Of a stretch of 64,000 nt of DNA, positions 8,482 through 16,672 are shown piece after piece. Position 1 is the stretch's first letter, and the number at the start of each line of letters is the position of its first letter. Location of the stretch: the NCBI RefSeq assembly GCF_900116225.1, contig NZ_FOZZ01000001.1, positions 186,001 to 250,000 on the forward strand, written 5' to 3'. The notes beneath the pieces are model-generated. The model searched no databases. It worked only from the letters and a program-made list of their open reading frames with translations, and was not told where the DNA came from. The DNA comes from Sphingobacterium wenxiniae. Lineage in GTDB: Bacteria; Bacteroidota; Bacteroidia; Sphingobacteriales; Sphingobacteriaceae. The position numbers and the translations under genes were made by a program.

Positions 8482-10584
8482 ATGACAGAAGAAGAAAAAA
8501 ATGCTTGGGCAAAGGCCTTTCAATATGCCTTCCAATACCTTGACGATAATCCATGGGATCCATTAAATAATCCAAAAAATTATGCAATCGAATTCAATGG
8601 AAAATATTATCCAAATAAACAGATATTAAAATATGCGGAGGAATACTTACAAAAGAACTTTCCAGAATTTCTAGATGTCCCACGTTTAAGCGGAGGAAAA
8701 CCGATCAATGATTTCTTAGCTAGTAAAGGTGCGAATGCAGTGACATTGAAAGTTACGAATGAAAGCGTAAACGAGTTACAGAAATTATTTGACACCTTTA
8801 ATCCAATGATTTATAATCTTGGTTGGTACTCCTTGCTAAAGAAATATACTGATATCATGCAGCAATTAAAGTCTGAGGTAGTTGCGAAAGTGATCACGTC
8901 CTATGAAATATTGAATCAACGTTTCAAAGAGCTTGCTGAGGATAACAACGATGATTTTTTAGATCGGTATCTTTTTATAAAAAAAAACGGACTAGCCTCT
9001 ATAAGCCAACAAGTAATCAAAATCGATAATCGGGATCAAATTAGGTCTGCTGTAAACGAAAGGTTCAGCCGTTTAGAAGAAATCCTTTCCTCTATCGATA
9101 AGAGAAAGGTATATAATTTGACTCATAAATTGGTTAATCAGAATGCTTTGGCAGTGCTTCAGCGATTTACTCGAGCGATGTTTCCTAATGAATTTACCTC
9201 TATCGACGCTAGCAATCATTTTACTGTGCTAAAGAAAATTTTAAGAAATCAATTTGGCATCAAACTCAAATCAAAAGACAGCTTCGATCAACAAAATGAA
9301 GTTCTTAGCCTTATTGATTATACAGATGTATATAAAGCCCAAATGTTTTTTTGGGCGTTGAAGTCTGGAGATATTCCATCAAATAGTTCGGCAGAAATAA
9401 AATCACAAGAAATGAACCACCCTCTCAATCAAATCCTTTTTGGTCCTCCGGGAACCGGAAAGACCTATAACAGCATAGACAAAGCCGTAAACATAGCAAC
9501 TGGTCAATCAGGAACTCACGCCGAGAATAAAGTTGAGTTTGATCGACTACGTAAAGAAGGGCAGATTGAGTTCGTTACCTTCCATCAAGGTTATTCCTAT
9601 GAGGATTTTATGGTCGGCATAAAGCCAAATACAGACAGGGAACAGTTAACCTTCAAACCACATAAAGGGATTTTCTATAGCTTGGTCGAGCGGGCAAAAG
9701 CAAATTATATTGCGCATAAAGATCAAAAGCAGGAATTAACATCTTTCGACACTGTCTTTGAAAAATTGATTGCACCACTCGAAGATGGACAGACCATTGA
9801 GATACCGATGAAAGGAGGTAACCCTTTAAAAATTACGAAGGTGGAAACGTCTGGAATTATTCGCTTTATAAAACCTGGAGGGTCAAGTAATACTACTTTG
9901 AATTTAGATAATCTACGTGAATATTTTAATAGTACAAAGAAATTCAACGGTGACGGTTTGGCTACCTATTACGAGCCAATAGTTAAGCATCTAAAAGAAC
10001 GCCAACAACCGGTAGCGGTACGAACGGCGTTGAAGAAGTTCGTGATCATTATTGACGAAATCAACCGTGCCAATATATCGAAAGTCTTTGGTGAACTGAT
10101 TACCCTGCTCGAAGATGATAAGCGTATGGGAGCGGAAAATGCATTGTCCTTAACTTTGCCGAATGGTGAAACCGATTTCAGTATTCCTCCTAATGTACAC
10201 ATCATCAGTACGATGAATACAGCCGATAAATCCATTGCACTGGTAGATATTGCACTTCGTAGGCGTTTCGAATTTGAAGGATATTACCCAGATTATAATG
10301 CGCTTGCTGAACCCTCGTTAACAATCTTACAAAAGATTAATGAAGCCATCTATACACGTAAGAAAACGGCTGATTTTCTAATCGGACATGGTTACTTTAT
10401 GAAAGGAGAACCACTGGATACGATTTTGATCAAAAAGATCATTCCCCTACTGATGGAATATTTTTCCGGACGTACAGAAGAAGTAAAGGAAATTTTAAAA
10501 GCTGCAGATATCAACGCTGAATATAGTACGTTGAATTATAGGTGGCATATCCATGCTATTACGATCGATGAAACGCATAAGTAG
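8482..10584 (+). CDS. mcrB: McrB-like AAA+ GTPase, motor subunit of a type IV (modification-dependent) restriction system
   Basis: 700 aa. McrB hexamers hydrolyse GTP and drive McrC-dependent cleavage of modified DNA. The N-terminal ~95 residues (GKYYPNKQILKYAEEYL, then LSGGKPINDFL) resemble the head domain of ScoMcrA-type proteins rather than the DUF3578 domain of E. coli McrB. A helical linker follows (about 95-305). The AAA+ part has Walker A GPPGTGKT (321-328), Walker B with DEINR (525-529) and the McrB signature MNTADKS (578-584), then sensor LRRRFEF. The wide Walker A-B spacing includes an extra ~100-residue insert. The 3' end overlaps mcrC. The unusual N-terminus suggests a different modified-base or DNA target from the classical enzyme. 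Confidence 0.9.
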   Translation: MTEEEKNAWAKAFQYAFQYLDDNPWDPLNNPKNYAIEFNGKYYPNKQILKYAEEYLQKNFPEFLDVPRLSGGKPINDFLASKGANAVTLKVTNESVNELQKLFDTFNPMIYNLGWYSLLKKYTDIMQQLKSEVVAKVITSYEILNQRFKELAEDNNDDFLDRYLFIKKNGLASISQQVIKIDNRDQIRSAVNERFSRLEEILSSIDKRKVYNLTHKLVNQNALAVLQRFTRAMFPNEFTSIDASNHFTVLKKILRNQFGIKLKSKDSFDQQNEVLSLIDYTDVYKAQMFFWALKSGDIPSNSSAEIKSQEMNHPLNQILFGPPGTGKTYNSIDKAVNIATGQSGTHAENKVEFDRLRKEGQIEFVTFHQGYSYEDFMVGIKPNTDREQLTFKPHKGIFYSLVERAKANYIAHKDQKQELTSFDTVFEKLIAPLEDGQTIEIPMKGGNPLKITKVETSGIIRFIKPGGSSNTTLNLDNLREYFNSTKKFNGDGLATYYEPIVKHLKERQQPVAVRTALKKFVIIIDEINRANISKVFGELITLLEDDKRMGAENALSLTLPNGETDFSIPPNVHIISTMNTADKSIALVDIALRRRFEFEGYYPDYNALAEPSLTILQKINEAIYTRKKTADFLIGHGYFMKGEPLDTILIKKIIPLLMEYFSGRTEEVKEILKAADINAEYSTLNYRWHIHAITIDETHK

Positions 10585-11932
10585 CTTCGAATTCGGACAG
10601 TCTTTTGGCATTACTTCCAGAAAGGAATTGGAAGGTTACCTTCATGCGGTTTGGAATGCCCATTATAATTACGAAGAAGAGAGTGCAATCTCGGAAAATA
10701 TAACAGAGAATATCCAATCTCGACAAGGTATACTTCGCTTTGATGGGAATACAGCGAGAGCACGAAATTTCATTGGGTTTATTCAAAGCGAACACGAATC
10801 CATAGAGATATATCCAAAAATATTCCGTGAGGCTAATATGGAGAAGAGTATGATGCTCAAACATCTCTTTTATTGGTTTGACTATTGCCGAAAATGGAAA
10901 TTTCCTTTCACAGACGTAAACCTGAGTAACTTACAAGATATCGATCTACCGGAATTGATTCTAAATTTGATTGCCAATCAGCTATACGAGGTTATCTCCA
11001 CAAATCCGATTTCACTTTATCAGGACATGGAAGAGGCTATGCTGAAACCAAAAGGCTCGCTAAACTTCACTCGATATATTTCAAATAGCATGGCCAACGG
11101 TAATTTTCATGTATTAGAATGTGACCATCAACCCATGGAATATGATAATCGGCTTAATCGGACGATTAAATATGTAGCACGGTTGTTACTGTCCAAATCC
11201 CGATTTCCCGAAACCCGTCAGAAACTCGAGGATATTATTTTTATATTGGATGAAGTGGAAGATCAAGTTTGCCGCTCCTCTTTTTTAGATCATGTTCCGA
11301 TCAGTCCATTTTATCAGGAATACCAAACGACGATCGGGCTTTGCCGAATGGTATTAGAGCAACATGTCTATAACCATCATTACGAAGATTCGAAACATTG
11401 GTCTTTGCTTTTGCCAATGGAATATGTATTTGAAGATTTTATTGCAGGATTTTTAGAACGGCATTTTTCGGCGGATTGGGAAGTAAAATATCAAAAATCG
11501 GATATGTTTCTGACAGACGAAAGGGTATTTCAGATGCAACATGACATTTTCTTAGTCTCTAAGAAAGATAATTCGATTAAAATTATCGTCGACACCAAGT
11601 ATAAGTTGCGAGGTAACTTCAAAGATGACAAGAAAAAAGGGATAGCGCAAAGTGATCTTTACCAGATGACATCCTATGCATTCCGAAGAGGTTGCTGCAA
11701 TGTACTTCTCTTATATCCCAATCAATCTGACGAGATTAAAGAAGATAACGGATTCCATATAAGTTCCGGCTTAGATGATAAACACAAGATAAAGGTCGTC
11801 GCGGCAGAAATTCCATTTTGGTCGCGTAGTGGTTATCAACATATAGACAGTATGCTTCACACATCTTTGGCAACTTTATTAGCTAATTTCTCAGCTTCAC
11901 AAACTCTAAATACCTTCTCCCAGCATCGGTAA
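10568..11932 (+). CDS. mcrC: McrC-like nuclease subunit of the type IV restriction system
   Basis: 454 aa from ATG 10568; ATG 10553 in the same frame would add five residues. McrC carries the PD-(D/E)xK nuclease and stimulates McrB GTPase. The active-site core is seen as IIVDTKYKL, with D342-T-K344 in the C-terminal third. The N-terminal half matches the McrC DNA/McrB-binding region (for example GILRFDGNTARARNFIGF). It overlaps the end of mcrB by 17 bases, so the two are translationally coupled, as is usual for this pair. The length is slightly above E. coli McrC. No defects are seen. Confidence 0.9.
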   Translation: MKRISSFEFGQSFGITSRKELEGYLHAVWNAHYNYEEESAISENITENIQSRQGILRFDGNTARARNFIGFIQSEHESIEIYPKIFREANMEKSMMLKHLFYWFDYCRKWKFPFTDVNLSNLQDIDLPELILNLIANQLYEVISTNPISLYQDMEEAMLKPKGSLNFTRYISNSMANGNFHVLECDHQPMEYDNRLNRTIKYVARLLLSKSRFPETRQKLEDIIFILDEVEDQVCRSSFLDHVPISPFYQEYQTTIGLCRMVLEQHVYNHHYEDSKHWSLLLPMEYVFEDFIAGFLERHFSADWEVKYQKSDMFLTDERVFQMQHDIFLVSKKDNSIKIIVDTKYKLRGNFKDDKKKGIAQSDLYQMTSYAFRRGCCNVLLLYPNQSDEIKEDNGFHISSGLDDKHKIKVVAAEIPFWSRSGYQHIDSMLHTSLATLLANFSASQTLNTFSQHR

Positions 11933-11980
11933 TCTTATATGTTGATTGGGGTACATTGTAATGTTAGGATTGAATGACCT

Positions 11981-12460
11981 TCAAAAATTATCATCATTAT
12001 TGCCTTCCAATGAGATTCTTTCTTGCATTGTTAAAAGTATATTAGCGAGCTTAACTTTTAGACTTTCCTCAAAATCATCCTCGTAAATAATGGAATAAAT
12101 CAGTTCACCTAAAAAATCCTTATCAATTATTCCATCCGCCACACAAACAGCAATATTTTCCATTTCTTTAATAAATCTCCCTACAACGTAGTCGAATCCA
12201 TTAAGCTCGAGAAACTGTGCTCCAACAGCTATTGAGGCTCTTTTATTTCCGTCTTGAAAAGCATGGAATTTATTTATCGAAAAAACCAGGTGTGTTAACT
12301 TATCCTCAAATTCAGGATAATAGTCGTCGTTCGTTATCTGATAAATTACACTTTCAAGATATCCGATATCTTTTAACCCTGATAAACCACCAGAAATCTC
12401 AATGACTTTGTCATGCACTCTTACAATATCATCAATATGGTTAATATAGATTAGATTCAT
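11981..12460 (-). CDS. Fic/Doc-family toxin (death-on-curing type)
   Basis: 159 aa. The Fic core motif is present as HAFQDGNKRAS, with H66, D70, N72, K73 and R74. Canonical Doc has HxFxDANKR and typical AMP-transferring Fic HxFxxGNGRxxR. The sequence is therefore closest to Doc, which phosphorylates EF-Tu. The N-terminal pattern LIYINHIDDIVRVHDKVIE is typical of Doc. Its start overlaps the stop of the upstream 346-aa gene by one base (TAATG), giving a two-gene toxin-antitoxin arrangement with the DNA-binding protein first. It converges on the end of mcrC with ~50 bp between. Confidence 0.85.
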   Translation of the reverse strand: MNLIYINHIDDIVRVHDKVIEISGGLSGLKDIGYLESVIYQITNDDYYPEFEDKLTHLVFSINKFHAFQDGNKRASIAVGAQFLELNGFDYVVGRFIKEMENIAVCVADGIIDKDFLGELIYSIIYEDDFEESLKVKLANILLTMQERISLEGNNDDNF

Positions 12461-13500
12461 TACCTATCTTTTAATCGTTTAAAGACATCCCTATTTTGAT
12501 CCAATCTTTTTTCAAGTGCCATACTTTGTTCTCCGAGAAACTTATCAAAGTCTTCCTCAGATATTTCTTTCACGTACTCTTCGAGTTTACTGTGTAGTGC
12601 ATCACGAAATACTAGATCTCTGCTGGCCATCTTGGATCGTGCATCTTCTATAGAAGCTTCCATCATGTCTTCCGCTCTAATAGCAAAATCGTTAAATAAT
12701 TGATGTGCCTCTGATAATCTCAATTTTTCACCTTTATCGTGATAAGCTCGTTCTAATTCTTTCGCAAAAGCATTTTCATAATCTGAAACGACCCGTAATA
12801 TTTCACTATAAAATGTTGAACGAACGCTATCTTTTGCTCTCAGTTTTAAAATTTTCTTGTATTCCTTAGCATCTTCCTTAAAAATGCTTTTATATACCTT
12901 ATCTGTTAGCTGGCTATATTTGAAGCTGTTTTTTTCAATAAAGGAATCAATCGCATTAGTAAATTTCTCTCTGTACGAAAATTCATCCAGTGCTGCAGGA
13001 AGATATTGCTCCTCTCTCTGATTAATAAACTTTGTGTGTCCTCCGACACGTTGATTTAGTATATCGATTATTATATCTAAAATGAGTGATCTTACTTGAC
13101 GAGCGCGTTCAGAATCGGTTAATAACATTCCTATGTTGAGAAAAGCTTTAAAAGTGAATAATCCCAATGAAGGGGATGTAATGATGCTCTCTTTATCCTT
13201 TTTAGATAAAGTTGAATATGTGCTCCCCTGTATAACTTGCTTAAATGCTCTTAGACGGTCACCAGACACCACCTCGTAACCGCTGGCGCTTAATTCATCT
13301 TCATTTTGTGCTAATAGCCGCTCAATTGTTCTAGAATCGACTTCATAAAAGTACTCCAGTTGACCTTTCGTAAACCTAAATTTCTTCTCAAACATTACTC
13401 CCTCAAATCCGATAGCCTTATAAATCTCCGGAATTGCCAAGTTGTTATTAAGAACATTTTTTCTATCAATTATAGAAGTTGTTAAATCTTTTTTTGACAT
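12460..13500 (-). CDS. DNA-binding protein, likely antitoxin/partner of the Fic/Doc toxin
   Basis: 346 aa. The segment MLLTDSERARQVRSLILDII followed by GGHTKFINQREEQYLPA is typical of the RhuM-like DNA-binding proteins often found beside Fic/Doc genes (from memory). The first ~100 residues (FTKGQLEYFYEVDSRTIERLL) could form a helix-turn-helix. The C-terminal half is charged and coiled-coil-like. It is upstream of and overlaps the toxin gene. A perfect 15-bp palindrome lies 20 bp upstream of its start, consistent with autoregulation. It is longer than a typical Phd antitoxin, so the neutralising mechanism may differ. Confidence 0.7.
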   Translation of the reverse strand: MSKKDLTTSIIDRKNVLNNNLAIPEIYKAIGFEGVMFEKKFRFTKGQLEYFYEVDSRTIERLLAQNEDELSASGYEVVSGDRLRAFKQVIQGSTYSTLSKKDKESIITSPSLGLFTFKAFLNIGMLLTDSERARQVRSLILDIIIDILNQRVGGHTKFINQREEQYLPAALDEFSYREKFTNAIDSFIEKNSFKYSQLTDKVYKSIFKEDAKEYKKILKLRAKDSVRSTFYSEILRVVSDYENAFAKELERAYHDKGEKLRLSEAHQLFNDFAIRAEDMMEASIEDARSKMASRDLVFRDALHSKLEEYVKEISEEDFDKFLGEQSMALEKRLDQNRDVFKRLKDR

Positions 13501-13520
13501 TAGTTTCCTTGTGTATATGG

Positions 13521-13552
13521 GAGGGTTACCGACATCAATGTCGGTAACCCTC
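13521..13552 (-). promoter_or_regulatory. perfect 15-bp palindrome upstream of the Fic toxin-antitoxin operon
   Basis: GAGGGTTACCGACAT at 13521-13535 is repeated in perfect inversion at 13538-13552 with two bases between. It lies 20 bp upstream of the 346-aa DNA-binding protein gene. It is either an operator for autorepression or an RNA hairpin in the leader. A T-run after it on the + strand resembles a terminator, but no + strand gene ends here. Confidence 0.6.
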
Positions 13553-13976
13553 TTATTTTTTAAGATAAAGTGCTGTTTTACAAAACTTTAGTTGTCTTGT
13601 TTTTTTCAACAACCAACTGTTTACCGATTCTATAACACGTTGATAAACAATACGTACCTCTTGTTTAGCGCAAACAAGCATAGAATATTGATTTATTTAC
13701 TTTTCAATCATGCTAAAATTACAGAAAAATACTCATTTTTTGAATTCCAATTAGTTATCTTGAAGTTATAACTTTCAAATACATCTGAGTGGATCTTGCC
13801 TCTTCCGATATAACCTATTTTCTCAACATTTCAAAGGTCGCGAAGATATATTTTCCTTAAGATGAGGCAGGAAAATAAAAGCAGGCACATGCTAGCCTAC
13901 AGCTATGATCCATACTATAGTTTATATCTCTTTAGCTTTTTTTGTTATAATACAACAACTCTTTCTTTTACCTTTT
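13553..13976. other. AT-rich spacer without genes
   Basis: I see no credible ORF or RNA gene in these ~420 bases. A 7-bp hairpin with arms CTTGTTT and AAACAAG sits near 13660-13678 and may belong to the promoter region of the leftward toxin-antitoxin operon. The base composition is clearly more AT-rich than the island to its right. Confidence 0.5.
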
Positions 13977-14017
13977 GTGGTACGATAAGACCCAATTTTT
14001 AGGTCTTATCGTACCAC
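13977..14017. repeat. perfect 16-bp inverted repeat
   Basis: GTGGTACGATAAGACC at 13977-13992 is followed by a 9-base AT-rich loop and the perfect complement at 14002-14017. No T-run follows on either strand, so it is not a standard terminator. It marks the junction between the AT-rich spacer and the G+C-richer structured island, and could be an end of a mobile element or a recombination site. Confidence 0.6.
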
Positions 14018-14170
14018 GATTGGTAATGACACTGTTATCCTCAGTTTATAACGGAATAGTAAATAAAGGGAAGGAAATAAGGCATTCGTCGTCCTCCTTC
14101 AGCAAGTATGTCGCCAATCCAAATAGACCCTATCCATGAGTACTCAATTCCAAAAGCATTGGGATAGCGT

Positions 14171-14482
14171 CTATTTGCCCTTCGGGTGCTGCGCAGATTG
14201 TCACCATCCATGCAGTTCAGTTCGTCCTCCTCATAGGCGGCTACTTTGTCTGGCGTGGAGCTGTATTCCATTTCATTCCATGTAGCACCACGCCATCCAC
14301 CGCCGCCTCGAGTTTGGCTCGCCTGCAGGTCGCTCGGGCTGCGGTGGCCATAGGCAGGCCAACGCACAGGTCGCAATCTCCTTTTGCAAAAAATAACGCC
14401 AATCCGATAGGCACTACACACCCTTCACAATCCCGACACAGTGTAGAGCCTATTCGCCCTTCGGTTGCTACGCAGATTGTCA
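14171..14482. repeat. diverged 33-nt direct repeat within the structured island
   Basis: The 33 bases at 14171-14203 and 14450-14482 match at 30 positions; both contain GCCCTTCGG and end in CGCAGATTGTCA. They are spaced 279 bp apart, suggesting an ancient tandem duplication of a ~280-bp unit. The sequence after each copy also keeps short shared words such as TTCGTCCT. Confidence 0.7.
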
Positions 14483-14647
14483 TATTTTTGCATGGCCAGT
14501 CGATTGCTCCGGCAAGTGATTTCGTCCTTCCATGGAGCTGTCCTGCGGGGCGCCTTCATTACGCTAAGCTTCATTATCGGCTACGTTATCCAGCACCATT
14601 CAGTCCTCCATCACTTGCTTTTCCCTATGCATGCCTAGTCCACCTTG

Positions 14648-14736
14648 TGTAGGCGAGCTTTCGGCTGTCACCATTTTTGAGAGTACCCACAACAAACCCA
14701 CAACATCAAAAATATCGCCAGCCAAGCTCACCTACA
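14648..14736. repeat. long imperfect stem-loop
   Basis: TGTAGGCGAGCTT (14648-14660) pairs with 14724-14736 at 12 of 13 positions. GGCTG (14663-14667) pairs with CAGCC (14719-14723). ATTTTTGA (14673-14680) pairs with TCAAAAAT (14706-14713). The three stems stack into one long arm with a 25-base loop rich in A and C. It would fold as RNA or as single-stranded DNA. Confidence 0.6.
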
Positions 14737-14808
14737 TACGCCGTCCCCCGGTACTTCGTACCTCTTGGTTCGGCACCCTCGCTCCACTCGCAGGCGGCTC
14801 GCGAAGCT

Positions 14809-14854
14809 TGGTAGCTGGTCCGCAATCCGCTACGCTCATTGCAGCCAGCTACCA
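14809..14854. repeat. attC-like strong hairpin
   Basis: TGGTAGCTGG (14809-14818) is perfectly complementary to 14845-14854. Inside it GCAAT (14822-14826) pairs with ATTGC (14838-14842). GCCGTTAGC follows directly. Two stems with a small bulge followed by GTTAG is the general look of an integron recombination site, although the GTTRRRY core consensus is not met exactly. Confidence 0.5.
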
Positions 14855-14952
14855 GCCGTTAGCAGAAGAATTAAGTTTGCGATTAAAAAACTTCAGACAC
14901 TAAATATAACGGCACATAAAAAATCAAAAAAGGAAAGTAAGATAATGCCAGA

Positions 14953-15042
14953 TGGCTAAACAGCAAGGTCAAGGACGAGCTTTTCCAAAAAATCTCCATC
15001 CTCTGGATAGTATTTTTTGGAAAAACCTTGCTTTATTAGCCA
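14953..15042. repeat. 90-nt imperfect hairpin
   Basis: TTTTCCAAAAAAT ending at about 14993 is perfectly inverted from 15012. Outside this 13-bp core, TGGCTAA at 14953-14959 and AGCAAGG pair with CCTTGCT and TTAGCCA ending at 15042. Bulges separate the stems. A pyrimidine tract of C and T runs follows at about 15063-15089. It could be a terminator-like RNA element or the end of a small mobile element. Confidence 0.6.
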
Positions 15043-15096
15043 ACCGATCATTGAAGAACCACTTTCTTTTTTTCTTTTTTTTCTTTTGGAATGAAT

Positions 15097-15795
15097 CTAT
15101 TCTTGGGATTCAAAATATGCTTGACTTTTCTCATTATCAAAACGATTTCGTAAAAGCATCTTCTCGATAGGATCTTGTATCGTTTTAAAATATTCATAAG
15201 TCCTCCTAAATTCTCTTAGGTAACCGTGAAAATGCCTATTGATTTCTAAATCGACATCTGAGTCTTTCTGACCGTAAATATCCCTCAAAAACTGCTCAAT
15301 AACGAACATCATATCCCATGCTTCATTATATGTTGGGAATAACTGACTGGTCAATTGCTCAACTTCTGCATCAGTATGGGCATAATGCTTGTCACGGAGA
15401 AACATTAATTTATTAACTATCCCAGTTTGGCATTTGTTATCGATTAGCTGTAATATCGGCCTAAAGCATTCCAGTTGTATGTCCGTATCAATATTTCTAT
15501 TAAGAATCTTATTATAGAGCTTACCGATCCCAAAAGACTCTCTATACGAAAGAATTTTAGTTATCTCTAGTACAAATAAGATCCAGCACTTATTTGAAAG
15601 AGTGCTATAAGTCGAGGTTCTTCGACCAACTAAATAATCTAAAATATCCAAATCACACTTAAAGGGCATATCTATGTCAAATTTTTCTAAATAGCCTTTC
15701 GGAGTTTGAATAAGATGTGCCTCTCCTAAATAGATCTTCGCTTTATAATAAAGCAAGTAAATTTTCCCCAGTATAATATCAAACTCTTTTTCCAT
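15097..15795 (-). CDS. HEPN AbiU2-like protein
   Basis: 232 aa when started at ATG 15795. A longer frame from 15855 would run through the terminator hairpin of the upstream genes and is rejected. The motif FLRDKHYAHTD holds R134 and H140, the R-x4-6-H signature of HEPN ribonucleases in the form typical of AbiU2-like proteins. The rest is helical and charged. HEPN proteins of this type act in phage defence or as toxins by cutting RNA. Here no antitoxin (such as an MNT nucleotidyltransferase) is adjacent, so it may be a stand-alone abortive-infection gene. It lies downstream of the terminator that closes the four-gene module and therefore probably has its own promoter. Confidence 0.65.
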   Translation of the reverse strand: MEKEFDIILGKIYLLYYKAKIYLGEAHLIQTPKGYLEKFDIDMPFKCDLDILDYLVGRRTSTYSTLSNKCWILFVLEITKILSYRESFGIGKLYNKILNRNIDTDIQLECFRPILQLIDNKCQTGIVNKLMFLRDKHYAHTDAEVEQLTSQLFPTYNEAWDMMFVIEQFLRDIYGQKDSDVDLEINRHFHGYLREFRRTYEYFKTIQDPIEKMLLRNRFDNEKSQAYFESQE

Positions 15796-15811
15796 ATACT
15801 CTAAAATAATA

Positions 15812-15835
15812 AAAGCCCGGCAATCGCCGAGCTTT
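15812..15835 (-). terminator. intrinsic terminator of the four-gene module
   Basis: Arms AAAGCCCGGC (15812-15821) and GCCGAGCTTT (15826-15835) form a 10-bp stem with one G-U pair and a 4-base loop. On the minus strand it is followed by TATTATTTT. It lies 25 bp after the last gene of the leftward module. Confidence 0.85.
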
Positions 15836-15859
15836 CTAATGAATAAAGCCACCACAACT

Positions 15860-16030
15860 TTATTTTTTCCTTTTCGTCAAATGCGCGAGTAGTAAAGATA
15901 CAAAAAAACTAACCGTCGCGCCAATAATTGCCAGTAAAACGGTACGGAAAATATCGCCAATAAGCAATGATGGAAAAATTCCCATCAACAGACCACCGCA
16001 AGTTCCCATACCTACTGCTGATTTATTCAT
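15860..16030 (-). CDS. small membrane protein, possible holin-like, last gene of module
   Basis: 56 aa from ATG 16030 (MNKSAVGMGTCGG...). An upstream in-frame ATG at 16069 would add 13 residues overlapping the previous gene. Two hydrophobic segments (about residues 5-22 and 26-46) end in a basic tail HLTKRKK, the look of a small two-span holin or phage-type membrane protein. The start overlaps the stop of the preceding gene by eight bases, so translation is coupled. No family is recognised with certainty. Confidence 0.6.
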   Translation of the reverse strand: MNKSAVGMGTCGGLLMGIFPSLLIGDIFRTVLLAIIGATVSFFVSLLLAHLTKRKK

Positions 16031-16265
16031 CGGGAGCCTCCTTTGAACCTTCCGGCTTATCTTTGTCAACTACCGTAATCTGGCTAATGGCAGACAACAC
16101 ACCACCTGCCACGGTCAAATAACCGCCGACGGTCACCACAGCAACCGGGAGTGCCACTGGAGCCGTGACAATTGCGCCACCAACTGCCGCTACGATCAAA
16201 CCTATACTGCGCAGCACCTTGAAAAATTTGGGTGTAGGTGCCTGAGCTCTTTCTAAAACATTCAT
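16023..16265 (-). CDS. small glycine/alanine-rich membrane protein
   Basis: 80 aa. One long hydrophobic Gly/Ala/Val-rich stretch (about residues 20-64, including IVAAVGGAIVTAPVALPV) could form two membrane spans, with a charged C-terminal tail KDKPEGSKEAPDE. The gene overlaps both neighbours (four bases with the DUF5675 gene, eight with the next), showing a compact operon. Holin-like or phage-derived roles are possible; no family is recognised. Confidence 0.6.
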   Translation of the reverse strand: MNVLERAQAPTPKFFKVLRSIGLIVAAVGGAIVTAPVALPVAVVTVGGYLTVAGGVLSAISQITVVDKDKPEGSKEAPDE

Positions 16266-16672
16266 ACGTTCTCCTTTCTTTCAATAACCAATACAACTTC
16301 CTGTTCCTGATCCAAAGCAGCGTAAACAGTCTCTTTCAACTTTTCAAATGCGACTCTTGATCTTATCCCTTTGCCGTCCCCTGTCAACTCGCTAACAGGC
16401 GCAATACATCCACGCAATTCTTTCTCTGCATTATTCGCCGGATGAAATAAAATGGCACTTCGCATCGGTACATCTCTTACCAGAATGTGCCATCCAAATC
16501 GTTTGCTGTATCGCTTGGCCAATGGGTAAGTTCCTTCAGGAATACAGGAAATGTTACGGACGTTTTCGCGCCAAGGCAATTCAATGGCACAACACTCCAA
16601 GTCACCACCAATCCAAATCTCACCATTAGTACCTCGGTCACCGTACGTCCGCAACAATTTCACCACCAACAT
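16262..16672 (-). CDS. DUF5675 family protein
   Basis: 136 aa with the DUF5675 layout. An N-terminal strand LLRTYGDRGTNGEIWIGGD is followed by CCAIELPWRENVRNISCIPEGTYPL, then FGWHILVRDVPMRSAILFHP and RGCIAPVS. The combination of an HPANNA-like His and a later Cys resembles L,D-transpeptidase/YkuD-like folds, so action on peptidoglycan has been suspected for this family; the reaction is unproven. It overlaps the upstream large gene by one base and the next small membrane gene by four bases. The neighbours (a putative structural protein and two small membrane proteins) give the group a lysis-cassette or phage-remnant look. Confidence 0.8.
   Translation of the reverse strand: MLVVKLLRTYGDRGTNGEIWIGGDLECCAIELPWRENVRNISCIPEGTYPLAKRYSKRFGWHILVRDVPMRSAILFHPANNAEKELRGCIAPVSELTGDGKGIRSRVAFEKLKETVYAALDQEQEVVLVIERKENV

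Larger units (their letters stand above)
14041..14940. other. G+C-richer non-coding island rich in inverted and direct repeats
   Basis: About 900 bases clearly richer in G+C than the flanks. Short open frames occur on both strands but none looks like a protein (runs of Pro, Arg and Ser, no recognisable motif, mutual overlap). Structure is abundant: a diverged direct repeat at 14171-14203 and 14450-14482, a long stem at 14648-14736, a strong hairpin at 14809-14854, and GCCGTTA (14855-14861) mirrored by TAACGGC (14907-14913). The combination resembles integron attC/cassette DNA or a structured RNA locus, without an integrase in view. Confidence 0.45.

Noticed and set aside
14648..14860. Retron-like RNA
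   Set aside because: Long stems are present but no reverse transcriptase lies nearby and the a1/a2 arrangement is not recognisable.
14041..14959. Several 64-126 codon frames in the structured island
   Set aside because: They have no motifs, overlap each other on both strands and are rich in Arg, Pro and Ser; the stretch looks non-coding.
14952..15170. 72-codon frame across the 90-nt hairpin
   Set aside because: It consists of the hairpin arms and a poly-Phe tract from a pyrimidine run; not a protein.
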